Source: Sebaldella sp.
GTDB taxonomy: Bacteria; Fusobacteriota; Fusobacteriia; Fusobacteriales; Leptotrichiaceae
Direction: 5' to 3'
Length of the DNA: 35,511 nucleotides
Assembly (NCBI GenBank): GCA_018058425.1
Contig: JAGOZX010000028.1
Span: 1-35,511, forward strand
Program-made: the position numbers and the translations under genes
The notes under the pieces: model-generated
Told to the model about the DNA's origin: nothing
What the model saw: only the letters and a program-made list of their open reading frames with translations
Databases searched by the model: none
In this document: positions 25,285 to 34,615 of the stretch, piece by piece
Numbering within the stretch: the stretch's first letter is position 1
Layout: every line of letters starts with the position of its first letter

Positions 25285-28200
25285 ATGTATTTAAAAGCAT
25301 TAGAGCTGAATGGCTTTAAGTCGTTTGCTGAAAAGACTGTAATAGAGTTTACTGATGGAATAACGTCTATAGTTGGGCCAAATGGAAGCGGTAAGAGTAA
25401 TATTTTAGATGCTATACTGTGGGTTCTGGGTGAACAAAGTTATAAAAGTATTAGAGCAAAAGATAGTTCAGATGTAATATTTTCTGGGGGAAAAAATAGA
25501 AAAGCAAAATCTATAGCAGAAGTAAGTCTTCTTATAGATAATTCTGACAGATATCTGGACATAGACTTTACAGACTTAAAAATAACTAGAAGAATATATA
25601 GAAGTGGTGAAAATGAGTATTTAGTTAATAATAGAAAAATTCGTTTAAAAGATATAAATAATCTTTTTATGGATACTGGAATTGGTAAACAGGCGTATTC
25701 TATCATTGGCCAAGGAAGAGTAGAAAAAATTATATCTTCATCACCAAAAGAATTAAAGGAATTAATAGAGGAAGCTGCTGGAGTAAAAAAGGCAAAATAT
25801 GAAAAAGAAGAATCAGTAAAAAAATTAAATGATGTACAAAGTGAAGTAGAAAAAATAGAATATGTAGAAAATGACCTAGTATCTCGTGTATCAGTCTTAA
25901 AAGAGCAAAGTGATAAAGCAAAGTTATATAAGGCTTTGACTAAGAAAATTGATACATATAAATTAATGGTTATTGATTATAATATAAAACAAAAAGATAA
26001 ATCTAAAAATGAGATAAAAGAGAAGATAGATACTTTAAATGAAAAGATAAAAGAAGTAGAAAATGAGTTTTCAGTGAAAGAATCAGAACTCACAAAGCTA
26101 AATGTTTATAGGGAAAATTCATATGAGGAGCTTCAAAAGAAGAAAGATATAAATGTTGATATTTTTAAGGAGCTAGAAGCATTAAAAACAAAGGTATCTG
26201 AGATAACAAACAGAGCCTCAAATCTAGATGTAGAATTTCATGAAAAAGGGAAAAGACGGGAAAATATTGAAAAAGAATTAGTAGGTAAAAACACTGTCTT
26301 AGAAAAAAGTACTTCTGAATTAAATGAAATTAAAAGATTATTGGACGAAAAGAATAGTGTAAAAAATGAAGTTGAAAAAGAATTAGAAAAGATTAAAGAG
26401 GAAAGTTTTAGTATTGAGAAAAAATTGATTCAATTACAAGAGGAAAATCGAGATTTTGAAATTGAAAAAATGAAGTTAAATGGAGAATTGGAAGACTTAG
26501 AAAAAAGAATAAATTTAGCAAAGGCTAGAATAAATACAATTTTAAAAGAAAAAAGCAAGATACTAGAAGACTTTGAAAAAATAAATAATAATATAAAAAA
26601 ATATGAAGATATATTTTCAAAAAATATAAATGAAATAGAAGAAAAAAAGCTAGAATCTAAGAATGTAGAAGAAGAGCTGTATTCGATTCAGAGGAATAAA
26701 GATGAAGTCTCAAAGGCACTAAATGAACTAAATTATAGAAATACTAATTTAATAGCTAAAAAAAGAGCACTAGAAAATATCATTGAAAATAATGAGACTT
26801 TTCATAAATCTATAAAAACTATTTTAAATAAAAAAATAGATGGAGTTTTAGGTGCATTTGCTAATTTAATAAAGGTGCCAGAAGAATACCAATATGCAGT
26901 TCAGATATTATCAGGTGGTAATTTTCAGGATATAGTGACGGAAAATGATAGTGTAGCTAAGAAATGTATTGATATCCTGAAAAATGAAAGAATAGGAAGA
27001 GCTTCTTTTTTACCTATTGAAACAATAAAAACTGGAAAAGTGATAAATGATCTTCCTAAGGGAGAAAATATAATAGGCTTTGTTAGGGATATAGTACAAT
27101 ATGAGGATAAAATTTCAAAAGTAAGCAGCTTTGTATTCGGAAATTCTATTATTGTAAAGGATTTAGACAGTGGGCTAAAAATATTAAAAAATGGCTTTTC
27201 TGATAGAATTATAACAATAGATGGTGAACTGATAACTTCAAGAGGAAGAATTAGTGGGGGACATAAAACAAAAGGAAAAGATGAGTTATTTGAGAGAAAA
27301 AAAGAATTGGATGAAATAAATGAAGAATTAGAAAAATTAAATAAAAACATACAAATTCATATGAAAAATATAGAAAATATCCAATTATCTGAGGAAAAAA
27401 GTTTTCTTCTTGTACAAGAAGCTAAAAATGATTTAGCTAAAATCGAAAACAGAAATTTAGAGTTTAATAATGAATTTGAAAATGCTAAATCTGAGTATAG
27501 TAGAAGTAAAAGAGAGCTAGATACCATAAGCTTCGAAGAAAATGATAATAATGAATTTATTAAGAAACAAACTTTGAAAATAGAAGAAAATAATGAGTTT
27601 ATAAAAAAAATAGATAGTAATATAAAAGAGAATAATAAACAAATTCTATTATTTACAGAAAAAAAGGAAAAAATTAAAGATACTACAGAATTATCTAATA
27701 AATTAAATGAAATATCAATAGAAAGTGCAATACTAAATGAGAAATTTATAAATAATAAAAGTAGATATGAAGAAATTAGTGAAGAATACAATAAGTCTTT
27801 AAATGAAAAAAAAGAATTAGATATTTTTTTCACTGAAAATAAAAATTTAAAAGAAGAATTAGAAAGTAAGAATTCAAAAACTATAGAGGTAATAAAGCAA
27901 AAAGAAAATGAAAATACAAAACTTTTAGAAGAAATAAGACTTTTAGAGGTTGAGATAAGAAAGCTAGAATTTAATGAAAAAGAGTTAATCGGAAATGTAA
28001 AAGATATAGAAACTAAAATAATTTTAAACAAAAATGAATATACAAAGCATATTGAGAACTTTACTAAATTAAGTAAGGAGTTAGAATACTTAGCTATAGA
28101 ACATTCAGAGCTTCCAAGAGAAGAGATAAATGAGGAAGAATATGAAGATATTAATGATGAGAATCATTCTATTGCCATTAAGAGAAAGATGTCTGTAAAT

Positions 28201-28812
28201 GAAAAATCAAGAATGGATATAGGACCTGTTAATCTTGCAGCTATTGAAGAGTATGAAAGAGAAGAAGCTAGGTACAGAGAATTGCGTGATCAAAAAAATG
28301 ACTTATTAAAAAGTAGAGAATCACTTTTTACTCTAATAAAGGATATTGAAAACGAGATAGTTCAAAAATTTTCTCATGCTTTTCATGAAATAAATAAGAA
28401 CTTTATTTATATGTGTAAGGAAGTATTAAACAATGCTAAAGGTGAGATAAAAATTTTAAATGAAGAAAACATGCTAGACACTGGTTTAGAATTAAGTGTA
28501 AAATATAAAAATAAACCTGAACAGACACTTTTACTGTTATCAGGTGGAGAAAAATCAATGCTTGCAGTTTCTTTCATTATGGCTATTTTCATATTTAAGC
28601 CTAGTCCTTTTACCTTTTTTGATGAGATTGAAGCAGCTTTGGATGATGCGAATACAAAAAAAATAGTGAGATTATTAAATGAATTTACAGATAGATCTCA
28701 GTTTATACTGATAACGCATAATAAAGAAACTATGAAAGGATCACATAGATTATATGGTGTGACAATGAATAAAGAAGTTGGAGAATCAAGAATAGTCAGT
28801 GTAGATATTTAG
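25285..28812 (+). CDS. smc: Chromosome segregation ATPase SMC
   Basis: 1175 aa, the usual length for bacterial SMC. The N-terminal head has Walker A GPNGSGKSN at residues 31-39 and the R-loop/IIGQGRVEKI region near 150. Two long coiled-coil arms (about 170-515 and 660-1010) flank a hinge (about 518-655, DGVLGAFANLIKVP to GRISGGH). The C-terminal head has signature LLLSGGEKS at 1083-1091 and Walker B FTFFDEIEAALDD with Asp1113-Glu1114. It condenses and aligns chromosome arms as a homodimer with ScpA and ScpB, neither of which is here. Coiled-coil regions are extreme in Lys/Glu/Asn, reflecting the AT-rich genome. Confidence 0.98.
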   Translation: MYLKALELNGFKSFAEKTVIEFTDGITSIVGPNGSGKSNILDAILWVLGEQSYKSIRAKDSSDVIFSGGKNRKAKSIAEVSLLIDNSDRYLDIDFTDLKITRRIYRSGENEYLVNNRKIRLKDINNLFMDTGIGKQAYSIIGQGRVEKIISSSPKELKELIEEAAGVKKAKYEKEESVKKLNDVQSEVEKIEYVENDLVSRVSVLKEQSDKAKLYKALTKKIDTYKLMVIDYNIKQKDKSKNEIKEKIDTLNEKIKEVENEFSVKESELTKLNVYRENSYEELQKKKDINVDIFKELEALKTKVSEITNRASNLDVEFHEKGKRRENIEKELVGKNTVLEKSTSELNEIKRLLDEKNSVKNEVEKELEKIKEESFSIEKKLIQLQEENRDFEIEKMKLNGELEDLEKRINLAKARINTILKEKSKILEDFEKINNNIKKYEDIFSKNINEIEEKKLESKNVEEELYSIQRNKDEVSKALNELNYRNTNLIAKKRALENIIENNETFHKSIKTILNKKIDGVLGAFANLIKVPEEYQYAVQILSGGNFQDIVTENDSVAKKCIDILKNERIGRASFLPIETIKTGKVINDLPKGENIIGFVRDIVQYEDKISKVSSFVFGNSIIVKDLDSGLKILKNGFSDRIITIDGELITSRGRISGGHKTKGKDELFERKKELDEINEELEKLNKNIQIHMKNIENIQLSEEKSFLLVQEAKNDLAKIENRNLEFNNEFENAKSEYSRSKRELDTISFEENDNNEFIKKQTLKIEENNEFIKKIDSNIKENNKQILLFTEKKEKIKDTTELSNKLNEISIESAILNEKFINNKSRYEEISEEYNKSLNEKKELDIFFTENKNLKEELESKNSKTIEVIKQKENENTKLLEEIRLLEVEIRKLEFNEKELIGNVKDIETKIILNKNEYTKHIENFTKLSKELEYLAIEHSELPREEINEEEYEDINDENHSIAIKRKMSVNEKSRMDIGPVNLAAIEEYEREEARYRELRDQKNDLLKSRESLFTLIKDIENEIVQKFSHAFHEINKNFIYMCKEVLNNAKGEIKILNEENMLDTGLELSVKYKNKPEQTLLLLSGGEKSMLAVSFIMAIFIFKPSPFTFFDEIEAALDDANTKKIVRLLNEFTDRSQFILITHNKETMKGSHRLYGVTMNKEVGESRIVSVDI

Positions 28813-28848
28813 CATAAAGGAAATAAATTTCATTTTAGCATAAAAAAA

Positions 28849-28857
28849 TGTTATAAT
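28849..28857 (+). promoter_or_regulatory. Extended -10 promoter of the hydrolase-mlaA pair
   Basis: TGTTATAAT ending near 28857, again with TG one base before TATAAT and a weak -35. The 100-nt gap after smc also holds two copies of TTTAGCATAAA flanking GGAAATAAATTTC; I cannot assign a role to them. Confidence 0.5.
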
Positions 28858-28914
28858 ATTAAACAATTGTTCGAAAAAATATTTATTTAAATTTATAAAA
28901 ATTAAGGAGAGTAT

Positions 28915-30216
28915 ATGAAGTTAAAAAAAATTATTTTATTACTTTTAATAGCATTATTTTCATTTTCAGTTTTTGGAGATGAGGATAATGATATTATTGA
29001 AATAGCAAAAGATTATCCATATAAAGATAGTCCGTTAATGGCAACTGTATTTGGAACGCCGTCGAAAGATTGGTACAAATTTAAAAATTTGAAAATGCCT
29101 AAAAAAGATACTGTTAAATCAAATAAGGTTGACATACCAGAGGTATTAAAAAAATGGTCTAACTACGATTACTATATCTGGACACAAGAAAAAGAAGCAC
29201 CACTTATGATAGTGATTTCTGGAACAGGTTCTACTTATAACAGTTCGTTATCAATGTATTTAGGAATGATGTTTTATGATAATGGGTATAATGTAATAAC
29301 AGTAAGTTCTACTAGTACATTACCATTTATAGTAAGCCAGGGAAGAAATAATTATTCTGGATATTTAAAAGATGACATTAAAGATGTATATGATATATTA
29401 GTTGGAATTACTTCTAAATATTCTGATAAAATGAAGGTTACAGATACTTATGTAACTGGTTATAGTTTAGGTGGCTTTCAGTCACTACTACTTCATGAAT
29501 ATGACAGCGAGCAACATAAATTGGATATAAAAAAGTCTTTATTATTAAATAGTCCAATAGATATATTTAAAGCATCACAAATTTTAGATAGTTATTTGGT
29601 ACGAAATAAAATATATGATTCTGAAGGGATAGAAAAATACTTTGATTCAATATTCAAAAAAATGCTGACTAATAAAAATTTAAAATTATCAAATTTTGAT
29701 ATAAATGATATGGCTAGTATGATGAAAGAGCTGGATTTAGGAGAAAAAGATTTAGGAATATTAACAGGACTTCTATTTAGAATATATTCAGCTAATCTAA
29801 CTTTTACTGGTGATGTATTTAATGATGGTGGAAGGTTAGTCAAAAAAGGAGTAGTACCAAAAAGATTTGATTCTACTACTAAGTATTTTTTAGATGGATT
29901 ATCAATTTCTTATAAAGAGTATGCGTCTGAAATACTATATCCTTATTTAATTGAAAATAACAAAATTAATATGTCTTATGATGATTTTTTAGCTACTTTT
30001 TCTCTAAAAAGTAGTGAAGATTTTATAAAAAAACATAATGAAGATATTATTTTTATAACTTCTATTGATGATATTTTAATTGATGAAGGTGATATAGCTT
30101 ATATAAGAAAAACTTTTAAAAATAGAGTATTCTTACCATATGGTGGGCATACAGGTATTTTATGGAATGCCGAAGTGGATAAATTATTATTAGATAAAGT
30201 AAAGGAGGGGGAATAA
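28915..30216 (+). CDS. Secreted alpha/beta hydrolase next to mlaA
   Basis: 433 aa with signal peptide MKLKKIILLLLIALFSFSVFG. Alpha/beta hydrolase features: VISGTGSTYNSS near 101-112 (oxyanion region), the nucleophile elbow GYSLGG with Ser184, an Asp candidate at 385/386 in SIDDILI, and His412 in PYGGHTG. A helical insert (about 215-330) forms a large lid, as in lipases and esterases. Overlap by one base (TAATG) with mlaA implies a joint role at the envelope; a phospholipid or lysophospholipid substrate in the periplasm would fit, but this is inferred from context. Start supported by AAGGAG. Alternatives: a peptidase or thioesterase of the same fold. Confidence 0.75.
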   Translation: MKLKKIILLLLIALFSFSVFGDEDNDIIEIAKDYPYKDSPLMATVFGTPSKDWYKFKNLKMPKKDTVKSNKVDIPEVLKKWSNYDYYIWTQEKEAPLMIVISGTGSTYNSSLSMYLGMMFYDNGYNVITVSSTSTLPFIVSQGRNNYSGYLKDDIKDVYDILVGITSKYSDKMKVTDTYVTGYSLGGFQSLLLHEYDSEQHKLDIKKSLLLNSPIDIFKASQILDSYLVRNKIYDSEGIEKYFDSIFKKMLTNKNLKLSNFDINDMASMMKELDLGEKDLGILTGLLFRIYSANLTFTGDVFNDGGRLVKKGVVPKRFDSTTKYFLDGLSISYKEYASEILYPYLIENNKINMSYDDFLATFSLKSSEDFIKKHNEDIIFITSIDDILIDEGDIAYIRKTFKNRVFLPYGGHTGILWNAEVDKLLLDKVKEGE

Positions 30217-31184
30217 TGAAGAAAACTTTATTGGCAGTTTGCCTTTTATCAGCAGTATTAAACTTAAATGTGTCTTTTTCTAGTAACCATACTAAGAAAA
30301 TTAATAAAGAGATCACTGATAGTGATGTTTACGTTGAATTTACAGATGACATAGTTGTTCCTAATTCAGATAAGTATTTTATAAATGAGGGCGCAAATAG
30401 CGATAATTTTAGTGACTATTTAGACTCTGATTTTTCTGTGGATAAAATAGAAAATTATGTGATATTAAATAAGGATTCATTTGGTACATTAGCAAGTAAT
30501 ATAAAATATCCAAATGAAGAGTATATATTAGAAGATAAAGTTTTTTATCTTGGTACAATGGATGACTCATTAGAGTCATTTAACAGAAGAATGTATGCTT
30601 TTAATACAGAAGTAGACAAGTATGTATATATTCCTATAGTGACAGTTTATACTGCATTTGTTCCAAAACCAGTTAGAGTAGGAATTAATAATTTTTTTGT
30701 TAACTTAGGAGAAATCACAACGACTGTAAATTCTATATTACAATTAAACCCAGGGAAAGCATTGAATTCAATAGGGCGTTTTGCTATTAATAGTACAGTT
30801 GGAATAGGTGGTATTTTTGATGTTGCTAAACATGCAGGATTAAACAATGATCCTGAAACTTTTGGGGAAACTTTAGGAGTGTACGGAGTAGATGCAGGTT
30901 CTTATTTAGTTGTACCTTTTACAGGACCAACTACAGTAAGAGATGGTGCAGGAATGATAGTAGATGGATATGTATCTGGAGAAATACAAGGAAAAATATT
31001 TAAGAGTACTATTTATGAGATTGGAATAGAAAAAAATGTATTTTTTCCCACAAAAACAACAGCTCAAGGATTAAATGCCAGAGCTATGGTTAAATTTAAA
31101 TACGGAGATATGAATTCACCTTTTGAATATGACTTAGCAAGAGCATTTATATATAATTATAGACAGCTGCAAGTAGGGAAATAA
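30216..31184 (+). CDS. mlaA: MlaA/VacJ-family protein (outer-membrane lipid asymmetry)
   Basis: 322 aa. MlaA removes misplaced phospholipids from the outer leaflet of the outer membrane. The family core is clear from about residue 120: SLESFNRRMYAFNTEVDKYVYIP, PKPVRVGINNFFVNLGEITTTVNSILQL, RFAINSTVGIGGIFDVAKHAGL, FGETLGVYGVDAGSYLVVPFTGPTTVRD (quoted in pieces). The 100-residue N-terminal extension is acidic and Ser/Asn-rich and is not part of the core. Unlike classical MlaA, no lipobox Cys follows the signal MKKTLLAVCLLSAVLNLNVSFS; the only Cys, residue 9, is too early. The rest of the Mla system is not in the window. GGAGG lies upstream of the ATG. Confidence 0.92.
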   Translation: MKKTLLAVCLLSAVLNLNVSFSSNHTKKINKEITDSDVYVEFTDDIVVPNSDKYFINEGANSDNFSDYLDSDFSVDKIENYVILNKDSFGTLASNIKYPNEEYILEDKVFYLGTMDDSLESFNRRMYAFNTEVDKYVYIPIVTVYTAFVPKPVRVGINNFFVNLGEITTTVNSILQLNPGKALNSIGRFAINSTVGIGGIFDVAKHAGLNNDPETFGETLGVYGVDAGSYLVVPFTGPTTVRDGAGMIVDGYVSGEIQGKIFKSTIYEIGIEKNVFFPTKTTAQGLNARAMVKFKYGDMNSPFEYDLARAFIYNYRQLQVGK

Positions 31185-31193
31185 GAAGAGAAC

Positions 31194-31221
31194 AAAAAAA
31201 GAGGCATAAGCCTCTTTTTTT
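31194..31221. terminator. Bidirectional terminator between mlaA and nagA
   Basis: AAAAAAAGAGGC (31194-31205), ATAA loop, GCCTCTTTTTTT (31210-31221). The flanking A and T runs make it work on both strands between convergent genes. Confidence 0.9.
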
Positions 31222-31230
31222 ATGAATAAA

Positions 31231-32373
31231 CTAATTAAAATTTTTATAATTACCCTTAGCAATAATTCCTAAAACTTCAAAGTTGTCTGAAAGTACTACT
31301 AAATCAGCAATATAATTATCTTTTATATAACCATATCTATCATCTACTGCAATTGCCTTTGCAGGATACGAAGTTGCCATTCTTAAAGCTTCATCTATAG
31401 GAAGCTTAACATGTTCAACTAAATTTCTAACTCCCACATTCATGACAAGAGCAGAGCCTCCAAGAGTACCATCTTCACCAAAGCATTTTCCATTCTCATG
31501 AAAAACTCTTTGTCCTTCAAACATAAACTCTTTCATATCAGTTCCAGCAGGACTAACTGCATCTGTAAGAAGATAAGATTTATCTTTTAAAATATCATGG
31601 GCCACTCTAATACTAGCAAAATCACAATGAAAACCATCTACGATTATTCCCGCATAAATATCCTTTTTATCAAAGATATAACCAACAACACCGGGTTCTC
31701 TAGAACCAAATTCTGTCATAGCATTAAATAAATGTGTAGCATTTTTAAAATATTCTTCTTTTTCTTCACATTCTTTATATTTAGCAAAGGTATGTCCCAT
31801 AGAGACTTTTATACCTGACTCTTTTAATTTTTTTAAGTGTTCTACTTTTGCTTTTTCAGGTGCCATAGTAATTATTTTAGTAACATCGCTTCCTAGTTCT
31901 GCAATTTTACTGATTATTTCATCTGATAAAATTCTTATGTATTTAGGATTATGAATTCCTTTTTTTTCTAGACTGATATTCGGCCCTTCAATATGAAGTC
32001 CTAAAACTCCTAATTCTTCTTTATTAGGTAAGTTTTTTATTAGCTCTAAAGCCTTTATAATTTTTTCATCAGGTGAAGTAATCAGAGTAGGTAAGAATGA
32101 TGTACACCCATATTTATGATTAGTTTCATTCATTATCTCTAATGCTTCCACAGTAATACTGTCATTAAAAAGTACTCCGCCGCAGCCATTAACTTGAGTA
32201 TCAATGAATCCAGGTGACAAAATAGCATTATTAAGATCAATTATTTCCTCATTGTTGATATTTAATACTTCATCTTCAGAAAGTAGTTTTATAATTTTAT
32301 CATTACTTATAAGAACAGCTCTCTTATTTATGAATTCAGCACCATCAAAGATTCTGCAATTTTTCAAAATCAT
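31231..32373 (-). CDS. nagA: N-acetylglucosamine-6-phosphate deacetylase
   Basis: 380 aa. Removes acetate from GlcNAc-6-P to give GlcN-6-P, the substrate of the adjacent NagB. Amidohydrolase motifs: LSPGFIDTQVNGCGG near 52-66 (in this group the usual HxH is HxN-like or replaced by QVN), LGLHIEGP near 122-129 with the metal-binding Glu, SMGHTFA near 193 and ATHLFNAMTEF near 214 (metal His residues), and LLTDAVSPAGT with the catalytic Asp. Start has AGGGGTG upstream on the minus strand. It lies 12 nt behind nagB in the same operon. Confidence 0.96.
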   Translation of the reverse strand: MILKNCRIFDGAEFINKRAVLISNDKIIKLLSEDEVLNINNEEIIDLNNAILSPGFIDTQVNGCGGVLFNDSITVEALEIMNETNHKYGCTSFLPTLITSPDEKIIKALELIKNLPNKEELGVLGLHIEGPNISLEKKGIHNPKYIRILSDEIISKIAELGSDVTKIITMAPEKAKVEHLKKLKESGIKVSMGHTFAKYKECEEKEEYFKNATHLFNAMTEFGSREPGVVGYIFDKKDIYAGIIVDGFHCDFASIRVAHDILKDKSYLLTDAVSPAGTDMKEFMFEGQRVFHENGKCFGEDGTLGGSALVMNVGVRNLVEHVKLPIDEALRMATSYPAKAIAVDDRYGYIKDNYIADLVVLSDNFEVLGIIAKGNYKNFN

Positions 32374-32385
32374 TAATAATCACCC

Positions 32386-33216
32386 CTATTTTAATTTATA
32401 TAATTCGTCTTTTAGTTTGTCTAAGTTTAAGTTTTCAGCTTCAATATCTTTAAAGTAATTATAAGTTTTTACTTTTAATTCAACAGAAGCACTTTCATCA
32501 ATAACTACAACAGCTCTTCTATGTAATTGCAGTGCAGTGATAGTCCATAAATGATTTACTCCACCTTCAATTCCTTCATGAATAGCATTTGCTTTTTTAT
32601 AGCTGTCAGCCATTATTACTACTTCTTCTGCATCTAATAAAGTTCCAACGCCCACTGTTAAAGCAACTTTAGGTACTTTAGTAACATCATTATCAAAGAA
32701 TCTTGAGTTAGCTATAATAGTATCTTGAGTTAATTCTTTATCACGTGTTCTAGATTCTAGTGAAGAACCAGGCTCATTAAATGCTATATGTCCATCTTCT
32801 CCAACTCCACCTAGAAATAATTTAATTCCACCATATGATTTTATTTTATCTTCATATTCTTGGCAAGTTTTCTTCATATCTGTAGTTAATCCATCTAAGA
32901 TATTAACATTTTTTCTATCAATATCAACATGGTTGAAAAAATATTCATCCATAAAGTAGTGGTAGCTTTGAGGATGTGTAGGAGCTAGTCCAAGATATTC
33001 ATCCATATTAAATGTAACTACATTTTTAAATGAAATAATACCTTCTTTGTGTAATTGAATTAAATTTTTATATGTTTCCATTGGAGTACTTCCTGTAGGT
33101 AATCCCAATACAAACGGTTTATCTTCAGTAGGTTTAAACTCTAATATTTTTTTTGCTGTGTGATAAGCAACCCATTTTCCAATTTCTTCCCTGTTTTTTA
33201 ATATGATTAATCTCAT
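32386..33216 (-). CDS. nagB: Glucosamine-6-phosphate deaminase
   Basis: 276 aa. Converts GlcN-6-P to fructose-6-P and ammonia, linking amino sugars to glycolysis. Motifs: [17 protein letters not shown] near 39-55 (phosphate loop), FNMDEYLGL with the catalytic Asp, [20 protein letters not shown] near 134-153, and SRTRDKELT. The long form, with the C-terminal region seen in the hexameric E. coli enzyme, suggests allosteric behaviour, but this is inference. GGAGAGGTG precedes the start. First gene of the nagBA unit. Confidence 0.97.
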   Translation of the reverse strand: MRLIILKNREEIGKWVAYHTAKKILEFKPTEDKPFVLGLPTGSTPMETYKNLIQLHKEGIISFKNVVTFNMDEYLGLAPTHPQSYHYFMDEYFFNHVDIDRKNVNILDGLTTDMKKTCQEYEDKIKSYGGIKLFLGGVGEDGHIAFNEPGSSLESRTRDKELTQDTIIANSRFFDNDVTKVPKVALTVGVGTLLDAEEVVIMADSYKKANAIHEGIEGGVNHLWTITALQLHRRAVVVIDESASVELKVKTYNYFKDIEAENLNLDKLKDELYKLK

Positions 33217-33732
33217 AAAAAATTCACCTCTCCAATATTATTTTCTTTTCTATATCTAATTTATACTATATTAAGTCTAAAAAGGCAAGGGTTTTTGAAT
33301 TAATTTATGAATAAAGTTTTTTTATTGAATATCCAGCATATTATTGAAATTTATAAATTAAGTGGTATAGTGTAATTCATTTTGAACTTTAAAATATGAA
33401 TTTTAATGCTGATTTATTAAGAATAGAGATTTTGTCCTAAAAATAAAGAAAAAATGAAAGTTTATGACTTAGAATATGAAAAGAAATCATTTCTAAAATA
33501 AAATTTAATATTTTTTTATTTCTTTTATTTTTATTAATAAAATTGGTATTTAAATGCAATAATATCTAAGGAATTAGCAATTCATTTGTGAATGAAAAAC
33601 TGAAATTAATTATTTAAAAAATTCAAAATATTTATGAAGTGCTATTGACTTTTAAAAAAAACGTGGTATTATTATAGTGAATTTTGATTCAATAGAATTT
33701 AAAAAAAATGAATTTAAAAGTCGGTGATTAAG
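33217..33732. promoter_or_regulatory. Divergent nagB / rpiR-family regulator intergenic region
   Basis: 516 nt, extremely AT-rich, without a credible gene. Minus strand: the nagB promoter, TTGCCT (33288-33283), 17-nt spacer, TATAAA (33265-33260). Plus strand: TTGACT (33645-33650), 16 nt, TATTAT (33667-33672) for the regulator, and TTGAAA (33344-33349), 16 nt, TATAGT (33366-33371) for an unknown transcript. Palindromes: TTCA-TTT-TGAA at 33376-33386, GAATT-AGC-AATTC at 33571-33583, ATTCA-TTTG-TGAAT at 33580-33593 and TGAAT-TTTG-ATTCA at 33678-33691. The last lies at the expected start point of the regulator gene. Confidence 0.6.
33678..33691. promoter_or_regulatory. Candidate operator for the RpiR-family regulator
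   Basis: A perfect inverted repeat TGAAT-TTTG-ATTCA, 6 nt after the -10 of the regulator's own promoter, so a bound protein would block its transcription. RpiR-family regulators commonly bind TGAA…TTCA-type palindromes; assignment here is by position. Confidence 0.45.
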
Positions 33733-34563
33733 ATGCTACAAGTGAAATTAAAGTCTACTTATGATTCTTTAACTAAATCAGAAAAAAAAATTGCTAACTT
33801 TATAATGAAAAATTTTGAGAAGACAAAGAATATGACTTCTTATGAAATTTCAAATAAAGTAAATGTTGGTCAAGCAACTGTTATAAGATTTTCTAAAAAA
33901 TTAGGTTACTCAAGTTTTAGTGAATTAATTAGTTCAATTAATAAATTAGAACATGAAGATATATTAGAAAAAAATATAAGTTTAAGTGATGATGTTACAA
34001 CTACAAATACTAAAATTGCTAATCAGTATATTGATGTCGTAAAATTAACATTGGAATTAAATCCAGCAAATGTTTTTGAAGAGGTGATAGAGGAGATAAT
34101 TAATGCAGAAAGAATAGTAGTACTGGGAATAGGAAATTCAGCTATTGTATCTACGGATTTTGTAAATAAATTAGCAAGAGTGGGAATGAATGCATTTACC
34201 AATTTAGACACCCATTTACAATTTTCTATGATTACTAATCTTAAGAAGAAAGATTTACTGATATTAATTTCAGATTCAGGTGAGACAAGAGAAATTGTGG
34301 AGGCAGCAAAATTAGCTAAACAAAATAATACTAAAATAATTTCAATAACAAAATTTACTAAAAATAAGCTATATGCGTACTCAGATCACATATTAAAAAC
34401 AGCAAGTTTTGACGTAAATTTAAGATTAGATGCAACAACTTCCAGAATAGCTCAATTTACTATTATTGATATGATCTTTATAAATATTCTTAAAACAGAT
34501 TTTTCTAAATATAAAGAAATTATAACTAATAGCGATAATGCAGTAAGGATACTAAAATATTAA
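33733..34563 (+). CDS. MurR/RpiR-family transcriptional regulator
   Basis: 276 aa from the ATG at 33733 (GGTGA about 5 nt upstream; the in-frame GTG at 33724 lies within it). An N-terminal RpiR-type helix-turn-helix (about 1-75) contains LTKSEKKIANFI and QATVIRFSKKLGYSSFSEL. A C-terminal SIS domain (about 115-245) binds phosphosugars: IVVLGIGNSAIVSTDFVNKLARVG, and LILISDSGETREIVEAAKLAKQNNTKIISIT. It is divergent from nagBA and just before a GlcNAc-type PTS gene, so it probably senses GlcNAc-6-P or GlcN-6-P and controls both. Sialic acid or MurNAc-6-P are alternatives. Confidence 0.9.
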   Translation: MLQVKLKSTYDSLTKSEKKIANFIMKNFEKTKNMTSYEISNKVNVGQATVIRFSKKLGYSSFSELISSINKLEHEDILEKNISLSDDVTTTNTKIANQYIDVVKLTLELNPANVFEEVIEEIINAERIVVLGIGNSAIVSTDFVNKLARVGMNAFTNLDTHLQFSMITNLKKKDLLILISDSGETREIVEAAKLAKQNNTKIISITKFTKNKLYAYSDHILKTASFDVNLRLDATTSRIAQFTIIDMIFINILKTDFSKYKEIITNSDNAVRILKY

Positions 34564-34615
34564 TAATTGGAAAAGAAATAAAAAAATATTTGATTTAATG
34601 AGAGGTGTGAATTTT

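Noticed and set aside
27357..28031. 224-codon Ser/Phe-rich frame on the minus strand within smc
   Set aside because: Antisense shadow of Lys/Glu/Asn-rich coiled coil; no start signals, and the sense gene is unambiguous.
33390..33485. Short ATG frames of 13 and 15 codons in the nag intergenic region
   Set aside because: No ribosome binding sites and composition like the surrounding AT-rich DNA.
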